Shown in pieces: positions 35,832-44,238 of a stretch of 64,000 bases of DNA. The stretch is from positions 1,579,001-1,643,000 of the forward strand of contig NC_013854.1 in NCBI RefSeq assembly GCF_000010725.1, in the 5' to 3' direction. Position 1 is the first letter of the stretch. Each line of letters opens with the position of its first letter. A model generated the notes under the pieces. It saw nothing but the letters and a program-made list of their open reading frames with translations. It was not told the DNA's origin and did not search any database. The stretch comes from Azospirillum sp. B510. Its GTDB lineage: Bacteria; Pseudomonadota; Alphaproteobacteria; Azospirillales; Azospirillaceae. The translations under genes were made by a program, and so were the position numbers.

Positions 35832-36402
35832 TCCGGCGTTGTTCCACGACGGCCCCCGCGGTTCCGGCTCCCGCGGGTGGCATCGGATCGGTGTGAGTCT
35901 TCCTGTTGTCGCCTTTGTGCTTGGCGATGCCGTCCAGCGGTGACGGGATAGGGAAGACAAACCGAACGAGCCGGCGTTCCACATTCCGTTTTCAAATCAT
36001 CCGCATGCGTATCGGCGCCCTTGGGCGTTGCGGGCGGTTTGATTCGCGCACCGATTCGAGTCCTGGGGGGTGGGGCTCCGAGTCCATCCGTCATGTCGCG
36101 GGAGCGTCATGCCAAGTTGCCGCTGCCCGGCGGTTGGCGGGGGCGTCCATACCCTGCGGAATGGAAAAAGCGAGCGCCGCGCCCGTCTCTTCGTGAAAAT
36201 TGTTCGATAAGCGGAAATTCCGCTTTCTGTACAACATGATGCCCCTGCATAGTGGTTGGGAAGGGACGGCGTGGGCGGTCTGAATGTTTCTAATGAAACA
36301 AATTAGGCGGGCCGCGCGACTGTCCGGGAACCGCCGGAACCGCTGTTTCCACCGGCTACCCGCAACATGCGCAACGCAACGCTGAGGGGGAGGAATTTAC
36401 GC
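35832..36402. other. 570-bp intergenic region before livK
   Basis: No supported gene. Two small inverted repeats are visible near the importer: AAGCGGAA-A-TTCCGCTT (about 36210-36226) and TGTTTC-TAAT-GAAACA (36285-36300). Either could be an operator for the liv-type genes. Confidence 0.4.
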
Positions 36403-37632
36403 ATGATCTCACGTCTTCTGACCGGTGCCGCCCTTGCCGCCCTGACGGTCGGTGTCCTGTCCACCGGTCCGGCCATGGCCCAGCAGGGCAAGCTGTCCGG
36501 TGACATGGTCAAGATCGGTGTGCTGAATGACCGCTCCGGCCTCTATGCCGATCTCGGCGGCGAGGGATCGGCCGTCGCCGCCCGCATGGCGGCGGAGGAA
36601 TTCGGCAACAAGATTCTGGGCAAGCCGATCGAGATCATCACCGCCGACCATCAGAACAAGCCCGACATCGGCTCCAACCTCGCCCGCCAATGGATCGACC
36701 AGGAGGGCGTCGACGTGATCGTCGACGTGCCGAACTCCGGCGTGGCGCTGGCGGTGCAGGAGGTGACGAAGGAGAAGAAGACGATCTTCCTGATGGAAGG
36801 TCCAGCCACCTCCCGTCTGACCGGCGACGCCTGTTCCCCCACCGGCTTCCACTGGGCCTATGACACCCATGCGCTGGCGGTCGGCACCGGACAGGCCATG
36901 GTCAAGGAGGGAGGCGACAGCTGGTATTTCATCACCGCCGACTATGCCTTCGGCCATCAGCTGGAAGCCGACACCTCGGCGGAAGTGAAGAAAGCCGGCG
37001 GAAAGGTTCTGGGTTCGGTCAAGGCGCCGCTGAACACGGCGGACTTCTCCTCCTTCCTGTTGCAGGCGCAGTCCTCCGGCGCCAAGATCGTCGGCCTCGC
37101 CAATGCCGGCGGCGACACCATCACCTCGATCAAACAGGCATCGGAGTTCGGCCTGACCCAGAGCGGGCAGCAGAAGCTGGCCGGTCTGCTGATCTTCCTG
37201 TCCGACGTGCATGCGTTGGGATTGCCGGTCGCCCAGGATCTGATGCTGACCACCGGTTTCTATTGGGATCGCGACGACGAGTCGCGTGCCTGGTCGAAGA
37301 AGTTCTTCGATCGTTTCGGCAAGATGCCGACCATGGTCCAGGCCGGCAGCTATTCCGCCGTGCGCCATTATCTGAAGGCGGTCGAGGCCGCCGGGACCGA
37401 CGATGGGCCGACCGTCGCCGCCAAGATGAAGGAGATGCCGGTCAACGACATGTTCGCCAAGAACGGCACGATCCTGCCGAATGGCCGCATGGTCCACGAC
37501 ATGTATCTGGCCCGGGTGAAGAAGCCGTCGGAATCGAAGGGCGCCTGGGACTATTACCAGATTCTGCGCACCATCCCCGGAAAGGACGCCTTCGCCAGCG
37601 TCGAGGAGAGTGGCTGCAAGCTGCCGAAGTGA
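36403..37632 (+). CDS. livK: ABC transporter substrate-binding protein, branched-chain amino acid (LivK) type
   Basis: 409 residues from ATG 36403 behind GAGGGGGAGGA. The signal peptide 'LLTGAALAALTVGVLSTGPAMA' is cleaved before 'QQGKLSGD'. The mature protein begins 'VKIGVLNDRSGLYADLGG', the Peripla_BP_6 start, with 'RQWIDQEGVDVIVDVPNS' and 'YFITADYAFGHQLEADTS' in the two lobes and 'VQAGSYSAVRHYLKAVEAAG' near the end. It binds the substrate in the periplasm for the permeases that follow. The ligand could be an amino acid, an aromatic acid or a urea-like compound; the family is broad. Confidence 0.9.
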   Translation: MISRLLTGAALAALTVGVLSTGPAMAQQGKLSGDMVKIGVLNDRSGLYADLGGEGSAVAARMAAEEFGNKILGKPIEIITADHQNKPDIGSNLARQWIDQEGVDVIVDVPNSGVALAVQEVTKEKKTIFLMEGPATSRLTGDACSPTGFHWAYDTHALAVGTGQAMVKEGGDSWYFITADYAFGHQLEADTSAEVKKAGGKVLGSVKAPLNTADFSSFLLQAQSSGAKIVGLANAGGDTITSIKQASEFGLTQSGQQKLAGLLIFLSDVHALGLPVAQDLMLTTGFYWDRDDESRAWSKKFFDRFGKMPTMVQAGSYSAVRHYLKAVEAAGTDDGPTVAAKMKEMPVNDMFAKNGTILPNGRMVHDMYLARVKKPSESKGAWDYYQILRTIPGKDAFASVEESGCKLPK

Positions 37633-37693
37633 TCAGCGCCGGTGAATGCCCGAGCCAACAGGGCAAGGCGATAACAACCATGACGTGACGGAG

Positions 37694-37744
37694 CGGTATC
37701 GCCGCCGCGGCGGTCTTCGGACCGAAACCGCGGCGGCGATACCG
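37694..37744. promoter_or_regulatory. Long hairpin between livK and livH
   Basis: CGGTATCGCCGCCGCGG (37694-37710) pairs perfectly with 37728-37744 (17 bp); inside it CGGTC-TTCG-GACCG adds 5 bp with a C(TTCG)G loop, leaving an AAA bulge. No T-run follows, so it is more likely an mRNA stability or processing element than a terminator. Confidence 0.75.
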
Positions 37745-37762
37745 CCGGGGAGAGCGACCCAG

Positions 37763-38653
37763 ATGATGGGAACGATTTTCGGCATTCCGCCCCAGGCGCT
37801 GTTCGGCCAGCTCCTGCTGGGGCTGATCAACGGATCGTTTTATGCGCTGCTCAGTCTTGGGCTGGCGGTGATCTTCGGCATGTTGAACGTCATCAACTTC
37901 GCCCACGGCGCCCTTTATATGATGGGCGCCTTCGTGGCATGGCTCCTGCTGACCCAGTTCGGCATCGGCTATTGGCCGGCTTTGCTGGTGGCGCCGCTGA
38001 TCGTCGGACTGTTCGGGGTGGTGCTGGAAAGGACGCTGCTGTCGCGGCTTTACAAGCTTGATCATCTCTATGGGCTGCTGCTGACCTTCGGTCTGGCGCT
38101 GATCGTCGAAGGGGCGTTCCGCCACCAATATGGTGTGTCGGGCCAACCCTACCCGATCCCCGATGCGCTGAGGGGCGGGCAGAATCTGGGGTTCATGTTC
38201 CTGCCCAACTATCGCGGCTGGGTGGTCGTCGCCTCGCTGGTCGTCTGCGTCAGCACCTGGCTCGCCATCGAGAAGACGAAGCTGGGCGCCTATCTGCGGG
38301 CGGCGACGGAAAATCCGGTGCTGGTCCAGGCCTTCGGCATCAATGTGCCGCGGATGGTCACGCTGACCTATGCCTTCGGCGTGGCGCTGGCCGGGCTGGC
38401 CGGCGTGCTGGCCGCCCCGATCTATCAGGTGTCGCCGCTGATGGGATCGAACCTGATCATCGTGGTGTTCGCGGTGGTGGTGATCGGCGGCATGGGCTCG
38501 ATCCTGGGCGCCGTGCTGACCGGCTATGGATTGGGGCTGCTGGAGGGGTTGACCAAGGTTTTCTACCCTGAGGCATCGAACATCGTTGTCTTCGTCATCA
38601 TGGCGGTGGTGCTGATGATCAAGCCCGCAGGCCTGTTCGGACGGGAGAGGTGA
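37763..38653 (+). CDS. livH: Branched-chain amino acid ABC transporter permease LivH type
   Basis: 296 residues from ATG 37763. LivH pattern: 'LLLGLINGSFYALLSLGLAVIFGMLNVINFAHGALYMMGAF', with about eight helices, the EAA-like 'TENPVLVQAFGINVPRMVTLTYAFGVALAGLAGVLAAPI' loop and the end 'MIKPAGLFGRER'. Forms the membrane channel with LivM; their genes overlap by 4 bp (GTGA). An earlier start at 37646 lies in the long hairpin and is unlikely. Confidence 0.92.
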   Translation: MMGTIFGIPPQALFGQLLLGLINGSFYALLSLGLAVIFGMLNVINFAHGALYMMGAFVAWLLLTQFGIGYWPALLVAPLIVGLFGVVLERTLLSRLYKLDHLYGLLLTFGLALIVEGAFRHQYGVSGQPYPIPDALRGGQNLGFMFLPNYRGWVVVASLVVCVSTWLAIEKTKLGAYLRAATENPVLVQAFGINVPRMVTLTYAFGVALAGLAGVLAAPIYQVSPLMGSNLIIVVFAVVVIGGMGSILGAVLTGYGLGLLEGLTKVFYPEASNIVVFVIMAVVLMIKPAGLFGRER

Positions 38654-39672
38654 GCGCCATGAGCCTTCATACCCCGAGCGGCGGCGGCCGGGCGGCCGCG
38701 GCGGCATCCTCCGGCGCGGCCCCCAACATGGTGACCGGCGCGACCGGGCCGACGATGGCGAGGATCGTCGCGCTGGCGGCCCTGCTGGTCCTGCTGGCCG
38801 TACCGTTCCTGCTCTATCCCGTCTTCCTGATGAAGGTGCTGTGCTTCGCCCTGTTCGCCTGCGCCTTCAATCTGCTGATCGGCTTCGGCGGTCTGCTCAG
38901 CTTCGGCCACGCCGCCTTTTTCGGCAGCGCCGCCTATGTCACCGCCCATACGGTGAAGATGTGGGGGGTGCCGCCGGAACTCGGGATTCTGCTGGGCACC
39001 GCGGCTTCGGCCTTTCTCGGGCTGCTGTTCGGCGGCATCGCCATCCGCCGGCAGGGCATCTATTTCGCCATGATCACACTGGCGCTGAGCCAGATGGTCT
39101 ATTTCCTGGCGTTGCAGTTGCCCTTCACCCATGGCGAGGATGGCATCCAGGCGGTTCCGCGCGGCGTCCTGTTCGGCGTCTTCGACCTGAACAACCCGCT
39201 GGCGATGTATTACACGGTGCTGGGCATCTTCCTGATCGGCTTCGCCATCATCTGGCGGACGGTGCAATCCCCCTTCGGACAGGTCTTGAAGGCGATCCGC
39301 GAGAATGAGCCGCGCGCCATCTCGCTGGGATACCGCACCGACCGCTACAAGCTGCTGGCCTTCATCCTGTCGGCGTCCCTGGCCGGGCTGGCCGGCGGGA
39401 CCAAGGCGATCGTCTTCCAGTTGGCGACGCTGACCGACGTCACCTGGCAGATGTCGGGCGAGGTCGTGCTGATGACGCTGCTCGGCGGCATGGGCACGTT
39501 GAGCGGCCCGGTCATCGGTGCCGCGCTGGTGGTGACGCTGGAGAATTATCTGGCGGCGACCAGCCTGCCGGTCCCGGTGGTGATCGGTTGCATCTTCGTC
39601 GCCTGCGTTCTGGTCTTCCGTCGGGGCATCGCCGGAGAAATTCTGGCCAGATTGGGGAATAAGAGCCGATAA
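38650..39672 (+). CDS. livM: Branched-chain amino acid ABC transporter permease LivM type
   Basis: 340 residues from GTG 38650 (an ATG follows at 38659). After a Gly/Ala-rich cytoplasmic lead, the LivM core reads 'CFALFACAFNLLIGFGGLLSFGHAAFFGSAAYV', 'IYFAMITLALSQMVYFLA', and the coupling-loop 'LKAIRENEPRAISLGYRTDRYKLLAFILSASLAGLAG'. The ATPase genes livG and livF that complete such importers are missing downstream, where a phasin gene follows; they must be supplied from elsewhere. Confidence 0.92.
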   Translation: MSAMSLHTPSGGGRAAAAASSGAAPNMVTGATGPTMARIVALAALLVLLAVPFLLYPVFLMKVLCFALFACAFNLLIGFGGLLSFGHAAFFGSAAYVTAHTVKMWGVPPELGILLGTAASAFLGLLFGGIAIRRQGIYFAMITLALSQMVYFLALQLPFTHGEDGIQAVPRGVLFGVFDLNNPLAMYYTVLGIFLIGFAIIWRTVQSPFGQVLKAIRENEPRAISLGYRTDRYKLLAFILSASLAGLAGGTKAIVFQLATLTDVTWQMSGEVVLMTLLGGMGTLSGPVIGAALVVTLENYLAATSLPVPVVIGCIFVACVLVFRRGIAGEILARLGNKSR

Positions 39673-39917
39673 ATCCGAGATTTCTAATCGGATATTCTCG
39701 GAAACCTGGAAGAACTGTTTCATCAAAAAGGCAGTTCTGTTTCGAGATTTCGTGTACCTCGAAAGAAGGGATGTGATGCTGTTATTTTGCGCCCTGGAAT
39801 AATTTGCTTTCCGGGTGTTATAGAACCGTACTCGTTCGGCGGTGCGGCAAAATGACGGGCGCAAGCTCTGGGAAAAGCGTGCCCAACCCGGACGACCTTA
39901 TTCGAGGAGCACTCCGC

Positions 39918-40526
39918 ATGGCTACGGACAAGGACACCACGACCAGCGTGCGTGAAGCCGCCGCCCTGACGAAAGGAACGGTGGAGGATATGACGCGTGC
40001 CGGCGAGGCCACCACCCGCCGCGCCGCCGACGCCGTCCGCTCGATCGGCCAGAATTCGGCGGAGACCGGCCGCCGCGTCGCCGATGCCGGCCTGGATGCC
40101 AGCCGTAAGGCGGCGGAATCCGTCAACGATGCCGCCGGCCGGACGGCGGAGCAGGTCCAGCATGCGCTGGGGCTGTCCAAGGAAGCCCAGGGGCAGGTCG
40201 CCAGCCAGACACGGGAAACCATGGATGTCATGGTTCAGTGCGGCAATGTCCTGGCCGATGGATTCCAGGCCGCCTGGCGCGAATGGACCGGGCTGGCGCA
40301 GGAGATCGCGACCCGGCATGCGGAAGGCGTCAACGCGCTGATGCGCAGCCGCAGCGTTCCGGATTTCTATGCGGCACAGAGCCGGATGCTGACGGAAACC
40401 ATGGAACTGTTCCTCAGCCGGGGGGCCAAAATCTCCGAACTCTCGGCGAACACCGCGAATACCGCCATCGGCAAGCTGAACGCCCGTCTTGAAGGCGCCG
40501 CCCAACAGGCGGAGCGCCGGTTCTGA
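39918..40526 (+). CDS. Phasin-family protein
   Basis: 202 residues from ATG 39918 with a GAGGAG site. Helical, amphipathic and rich in Ala/Thr/Gln: a Thr-rich head with repeated 'RRAADAVRSIGQNSAETGRRVADAG', then the Phasin_2 part 'MDVMVQCGNVLADGFQAAWREWTGLAQEIATRHAEGVNALMRSRS' ending 'LSANTANTAIGKLNARLEG'. Phasins coat polyhydroxybutyrate granules, the main carbon store of Azospirillum-like bacteria. Its own terminator follows 40 bp later. Confidence 0.9.
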   Translation: MATDKDTTTSVREAAALTKGTVEDMTRAGEATTRRAADAVRSIGQNSAETGRRVADAGLDASRKAAESVNDAAGRTAEQVQHALGLSKEAQGQVASQTRETMDVMVQCGNVLADGFQAAWREWTGLAQEIATRHAEGVNALMRSRSVPDFYAAQSRMLTETMELFLSRGAKISELSANTANTAIGKLNARLEGAAQQAERRF

Positions 40527-40567
40527 GCGATGCGCCTCTGTTGGCGACTGGACTCCATCTTGACTGG

Positions 40568-40596
40568 ACCCCGGCCCGTAAGAGCCGGGGTTTTTG
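40568..40596 (+). terminator. Rho-independent terminator of the phasin gene
   Basis: An 8-bp stem ACCCCGGC / GCCGGGGT followed by TTTTTGTTT. Confidence 0.9.
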
Positions 40597-40614
40597 TTTG
40601 ATCGGAGTCCGGGC

Positions 40615-41457
40615 CTACACTGCCTCCGGCGTCAGCCAGCTCACCGCCGCGCCACCGCCTGTGGTGGGCAGCGCCTGATGCAGGGCCGGCAGCATCTCCC
40701 TCAGCGTCTCATCCAGCTTCCAGGGGGCGTTGACGATCAGCAGGCCGGAGCCATTCAGCCGCAGGTGGGTGTCCTCTGGATGCCAGGTCAGTTCGGCGAT
40801 CAGCACCTTGGGGATGCCGGTCTTTTCCACCGCATCCTGGAAGCGCCAGACCGCGGCGCGTTCCTTGATCGGATACCACAGGGCGAAGATGCCGGTCGAC
40901 CAGCGGCGGTGCGCCTGGGCCAGCCCCTCGGCCATGCGGGCGAATTCATCCGGCTGTTCGAAGGGCGGATCGATCAGGACCAGCCCGCGTTTCTCCTTTG
41001 GCGGAAGATGGGCCTTCAGCGCGCTGTATGCATCGCCGTTGTGGACGGAGACAGCGCGATCGCCGGCGAACTCCGCCTTCAGGTCGCGGGCATCCTCGGG
41101 ATGCAGCTCCACCAGCACCATGCGGTCCTGCGGACGCAGGGCGGACCGGGCGATGTGGGGGGAGCCGGGATACCATCGCAAGACACCGTCGGGGTTCTGG
41201 GCCTGGATGGTCTCCATATAAGGAGACAGCGCCGGATGCGGCAGGGGATGGCCGAACAGCCGGCCGATGCCGGCGTCGCTTTCCGCCGTCTTGCGGGCCG
41301 CTTCGGATGTCAGGTCGTAGCGGCCGATGCCGGCATGGGTGTCCAGCACACAGAAGGGCGCCGGCTTGGCGCGCAGGTGGGACAGGATCAGCGCCAGCAC
41401 GGCGTGCTTCATCACGTCGGCCGGGTTGCCGGCATGGAAGATATGGCGGTAGTTCAT
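40615..41457 (-). CDS. rlmJ: 23S rRNA (adenine(2030)-N6)-methyltransferase RlmJ
   Basis: 280 residues with the RlmJ signatures 'MNYRHIFHAGNPADVMKHAVL', 'FCVLDTHAGIGRYDL', 'PGSPHIARSALRPQDRMVLVELHP', the catalytic 'LVLIDPPFEQPDEFARM' (DPPF/Y) and 'RWSTGIFALWYPIKERAAV'. It methylates A2030 of 23S rRNA with SAM before ribosome assembly is complete. Convergent with the phasin gene, whose terminator separates them. Confidence 0.96.
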   Translation of the reverse strand: MNYRHIFHAGNPADVMKHAVLALILSHLRAKPAPFCVLDTHAGIGRYDLTSEAARKTAESDAGIGRLFGHPLPHPALSPYMETIQAQNPDGVLRWYPGSPHIARSALRPQDRMVLVELHPEDARDLKAEFAGDRAVSVHNGDAYSALKAHLPPKEKRGLVLIDPPFEQPDEFARMAEGLAQAHRRWSTGIFALWYPIKERAAVWRFQDAVEKTGIPKVLIAELTWHPEDTHLRLNGSGLLIVNAPWKLDETLREMLPALHQALPTTGGGAAVSWLTPEAV

Positions 41458-41542
41458 GAGGCGGGGTTTACCCGATCACGCATCGCGATGCCAGCGCTGT
41501 CGCCGGACGGATCGCCGTGGATGCCGGATCGGGGAGCGGGGA

Positions 41543-42244
41543 TCAGTTGATGGCCGCGACCTGCTGGGCGTTGCGGAAGCTGCGCCGGGTGCGCGGGGCG
41601 ACGTTGACCGGATCGGTGTCTTCGCAACGGGTGGAGGCGAGAAGCTTGGCGCTCTGGCTGTCGAGTTCCGAAAGGCTTTGCCAGATCTTGCAGACATAGG
41701 CCTGGGCGCGACGGCCGGAACTGCCATTGTAGCGGGAGATCGCGGTCTTCCAGTTGCCCTCTTCCCCATGGAAGCGGACGAGAAGCTGGCCGGCATAGAA
41801 CACGTTGTCGCGCGGCTCGACGATCTTTTCGACCGGCTGGAACTCGCCCCGGTGGGTGCCGACCGACAGCTGCATGCAGCCGACATAGGTGTTGCTGCGA
41901 AGCTGCCCGCGGTTGTCGCGCAGATGGCGGGCCGCATCGTTGACGTTGCGGGCGTAATAGGCGCGGCCCTGGACGCTCATCGCGAAGGGGTGGGGGGCAC
42001 CGTCCTGGCCGCTTTCCACCAGGGCGATGGCCACCAGGAGCCCGGACGGAATGCCGAGCTTCTGTTCGGCCTCGACCGCGTGGGTGACGCAGCTTTCCTT
42101 CGACGGGGCCTGGATGCTGGTCTGGGTCTGCGCCTGCGCCGTGCCGGATGCGGTCAGCGCAACCAGGGGAGCCGTCAGCAGTCCCGCAGCCAGTGCGAAG
42201 CGTCCACACGCCGTGGCGCCTACGCGCTGATTTCGTCCCCGCAT
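41543..42244 (-). CDS. Secreted SLT-domain (lytic transglycosylase-like) protein
   Basis: 233 residues from ATG 42244 with a signal peptide 'ACGRFALAAGLLTAPLVALTASGTAQA'. The SLT-type domain has 'GIPSGLLVAIALVESGQDG' (catalytic Glu in VESG), 'YVGCMQLSVGTH' in place of the usual GLMQ, and 'TAISRYNGSSGRRAQAYV'. It probably cleaves peptidoglycan locally in the periplasm, as the small transglycosylases of secretion systems and flagella do. No secretion genes are adjacent. Four cysteines could make disulfides. Confidence 0.88.
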   Translation of the reverse strand: MRGRNQRVGATACGRFALAAGLLTAPLVALTASGTAQAQTQTSIQAPSKESCVTHAVEAEQKLGIPSGLLVAIALVESGQDGAPHPFAMSVQGRAYYARNVNDAARHLRDNRGQLRSNTYVGCMQLSVGTHRGEFQPVEKIVEPRDNVFYAGQLLVRFHGEEGNWKTAISRYNGSSGRRAQAYVCKIWQSLSELDSQSAKLLASTRCEDTDPVNVAPRTRRSFRNAQQVAAIN

Positions 42245-42832
42245 CCCAAACCTCCTTCTGCTGTCGCCCCGTGTCATACGGCGGCTGTTTGACCCCCCGC
42301 GCGGGGCCGTTGTTCCGGTCACCGAGTCGCTTACGGCGACCGCCTCCTACCCAGATGTTCGACGCCTCCCAATCGGGCGCCGGGGTCACACTTCCAAAAA
42401 TTTGATCTATCGTCAACCCGCTTGGTAGCTGGTAATACCACATCTTTCGCCCGTTGGATGTCACACGGGGGCATCGGACCGATGGCTTAGGTCTATCGAT
42501 CTAGGCGGCAAGCCATTGAATTGACACATTCATTGTCGAAATCGATTGGGGTGGCGAGCCCTCGCCGGCAGCTCCTTCGGAAGAGGGGCAAAAAGGGGGC
42601 TACCGCGACCGCGTGTCGCCGGAATCACACGTCGGAAGGATTTTCGCGCCCCCCTTGCGCGGCGCAGCATAATGGGGCAGTAAAATCCGCCGCCCTATTT
42701 CCCTGGAGTCGACCGCCAGGGCAGGGACGGTGCCGCAGCGTCGCCCGGGACGGCCCGATGGCGGGCGGAGGCGGGTGATCCGGGCCGGCGGCGTCCCCCA
42801 GGCCGAAGCCCGATATCAGGGGAAACCGATCC
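42245..42832. other. 590-bp gene-free region
   Basis: No supported coding frame. The segment 42400-42560 is lower in GC and contains a TTGACA box at about 42521, which could serve the TPR-methyltransferase gene. Nothing else recognised. Confidence 0.4.
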
Positions 42833-44185
42833 GTGTCCGCGGATAGCTCCACCGGCGGCCAGCCGCATCTCTACACTCTCGATCAAATATTCCGGTTCGG
42901 TTATGACCGGCTCTATGCCAGCGATCATGTGGGAGCTGCCCGCGCGTTCCGCGTCGCCGTCACCACCGATCCCCGCAATGGCGAGGCGTGGTCCGCCCTG
43001 GCCGAGGCCGGCGGTGCGGAGGAGCCGGCGTCGCATGTGGCGGCCTGCTTCCAGCACGCCGTCATCCTCGATCCCGGCAACTGGACATGGCGGCTGATGC
43101 TGGCCGACGCCTTGCGGCAGTGCGGTGAAATCGATGCCGCATATGCGCTTTTCCGCGCTCTCGCCGCCGATCGCAGCGATTCGGCACCGGCGCGACTCGG
43201 ACTCGCCCGCTGCCTTGGCGCCCTCGGCCGCCCGGAGGAGGCGCTGGAGGAGTATCGGGAGGCGGTGGCCCTGCGTCCCAGCGACAGCGAATCCGTCCTG
43301 GCCCTGGCGGAGGCGCTGACCGCGTCGGGTGATGCGCTGGCCGCGGTCGAGCTGTTGCAGCCGCTTTCCCGTCAATTTGAGGAAGCCGCGTCCGTCCATC
43401 ATGCGCTGGGCCGTTGCTGGCTCGCGCTGCGCGAACCGGTGAAGGCGCTGGCCGCGCTCCGTCACGCCAGGGATATCGCCGAGGGGGACGAGGCGGCCGC
43501 CATCGACCGCCTGATCGCCGCCCTGGAGGCCGGGGAGGGGGCCGACCTGTCGGCCGCCTATGTCCGCGCCCTGTTCGACCGTTACGCCGACCGCTTCGAC
43601 CAGGATCTGGTCGGCAAGCTGGGCTATGCGGCGCCGGACCTGCTGCGTTCGGCGGTCGATCGGCTCATGCCCGCCGCCGCCGGGTTGCGGATTCTCGATC
43701 TGGGCTGCGGCACCGGGCTCGCGGGCGTCAGCTTCAGGTCGCTGGCCGCCCATCTGGCCGGTGTCGACCTGTCGCCGCGGATGGTCGAGAAGGCCCGGCA
43801 ACGGGCACTTTATGATGACCTTACCGTCGGCGATGTCGTCGAGGCGATGGAGCGAACGGCCGGCGGCTGGGACCTTCTGGTCGCCGCCGACGTGCTGGTC
43901 TATCTCGGCGACCTCGTCCCGGTTTTCGCAGCGGCGGCCCGTGCCCTGCCGGTGGGCGGACGGTTCGCCGCGACGGTGGAGCGGTTGCCGGCCGGGCCGG
44001 AGACGCAGGCCACGGAGTCCTTCGTCCTCGGCGCGACCCGGCGCTATGCCCATGCCGAGTCCTATGTCCGCGAGACCGCCGAGGCCGCCGGCTTCACCGT
44101 CCGTCTGATGGAGCCCTGCACCCCGCGCCGGGAAAAGGGCGTGCCGGTTCCCGGGCTTCTGTTCGTGGTCGAGCGGGGGCGGTAG
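42833..44185 (+). CDS. TPR-repeat SAM-dependent methyltransferase
   Basis: 450 residues from GTG 42833. The first 230 residues are tetratricopeptide repeats ('GAARAFRVAVTTDPRNGEAWSALAEAG', 'EEALEEYREAVALRPSDSESVLALAEAL'). A class I methyltransferase domain follows with motif I 'RILDLGCGTGLAG' (residues 286-298), 'LAGVDLSPRMVEKARQR', 'WDLLVAADVLVYLGDL' and a C-terminal 'AGFTVRLMEPCTPRREKG'. Similar proteins methylate proteins or small molecules; the TPR half should recruit the target. No partner gene is adjacent. Confidence 0.88.
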   Translation: MSADSSTGGQPHLYTLDQIFRFGYDRLYASDHVGAARAFRVAVTTDPRNGEAWSALAEAGGAEEPASHVAACFQHAVILDPGNWTWRLMLADALRQCGEIDAAYALFRALAADRSDSAPARLGLARCLGALGRPEEALEEYREAVALRPSDSESVLALAEALTASGDALAAVELLQPLSRQFEEAASVHHALGRCWLALREPVKALAALRHARDIAEGDEAAAIDRLIAALEAGEGADLSAAYVRALFDRYADRFDQDLVGKLGYAAPDLLRSAVDRLMPAAAGLRILDLGCGTGLAGVSFRSLAAHLAGVDLSPRMVEKARQRALYDDLTVGDVVEAMERTAGGWDLLVAADVLVYLGDLVPVFAAAARALPVGGRFAATVERLPAGPETQATESFVLGATRRYAHAESYVRETAEAAGFTVRLMEPCTPRREKGVPVPGLLFVVERGR

Positions 44186-44190
44186 CGTCC

Positions 44191-44210
44191 TAGAGTGCGA
44201 TGGGTTCAGA
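44191..44210. repeat. 20-bp dispersed repeat, copy 1
   Basis: TAGAGTGCGATGGGTTCAGA matches the reverse complement of 58163-58182 at 19 of 20 positions. Both copies lie in intergenic DNA, like a REP-type element. Confidence 0.5.
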
Positions 44211-44238
44211 GATAGACTCTGTTAAGTCACCATCTGCA

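Noticed and set aside
37694..37744. Rho-independent terminator between livK and livH
   Set aside because: No T-run follows the stem, and livH starts 18 bp later without another promoter that I can see.
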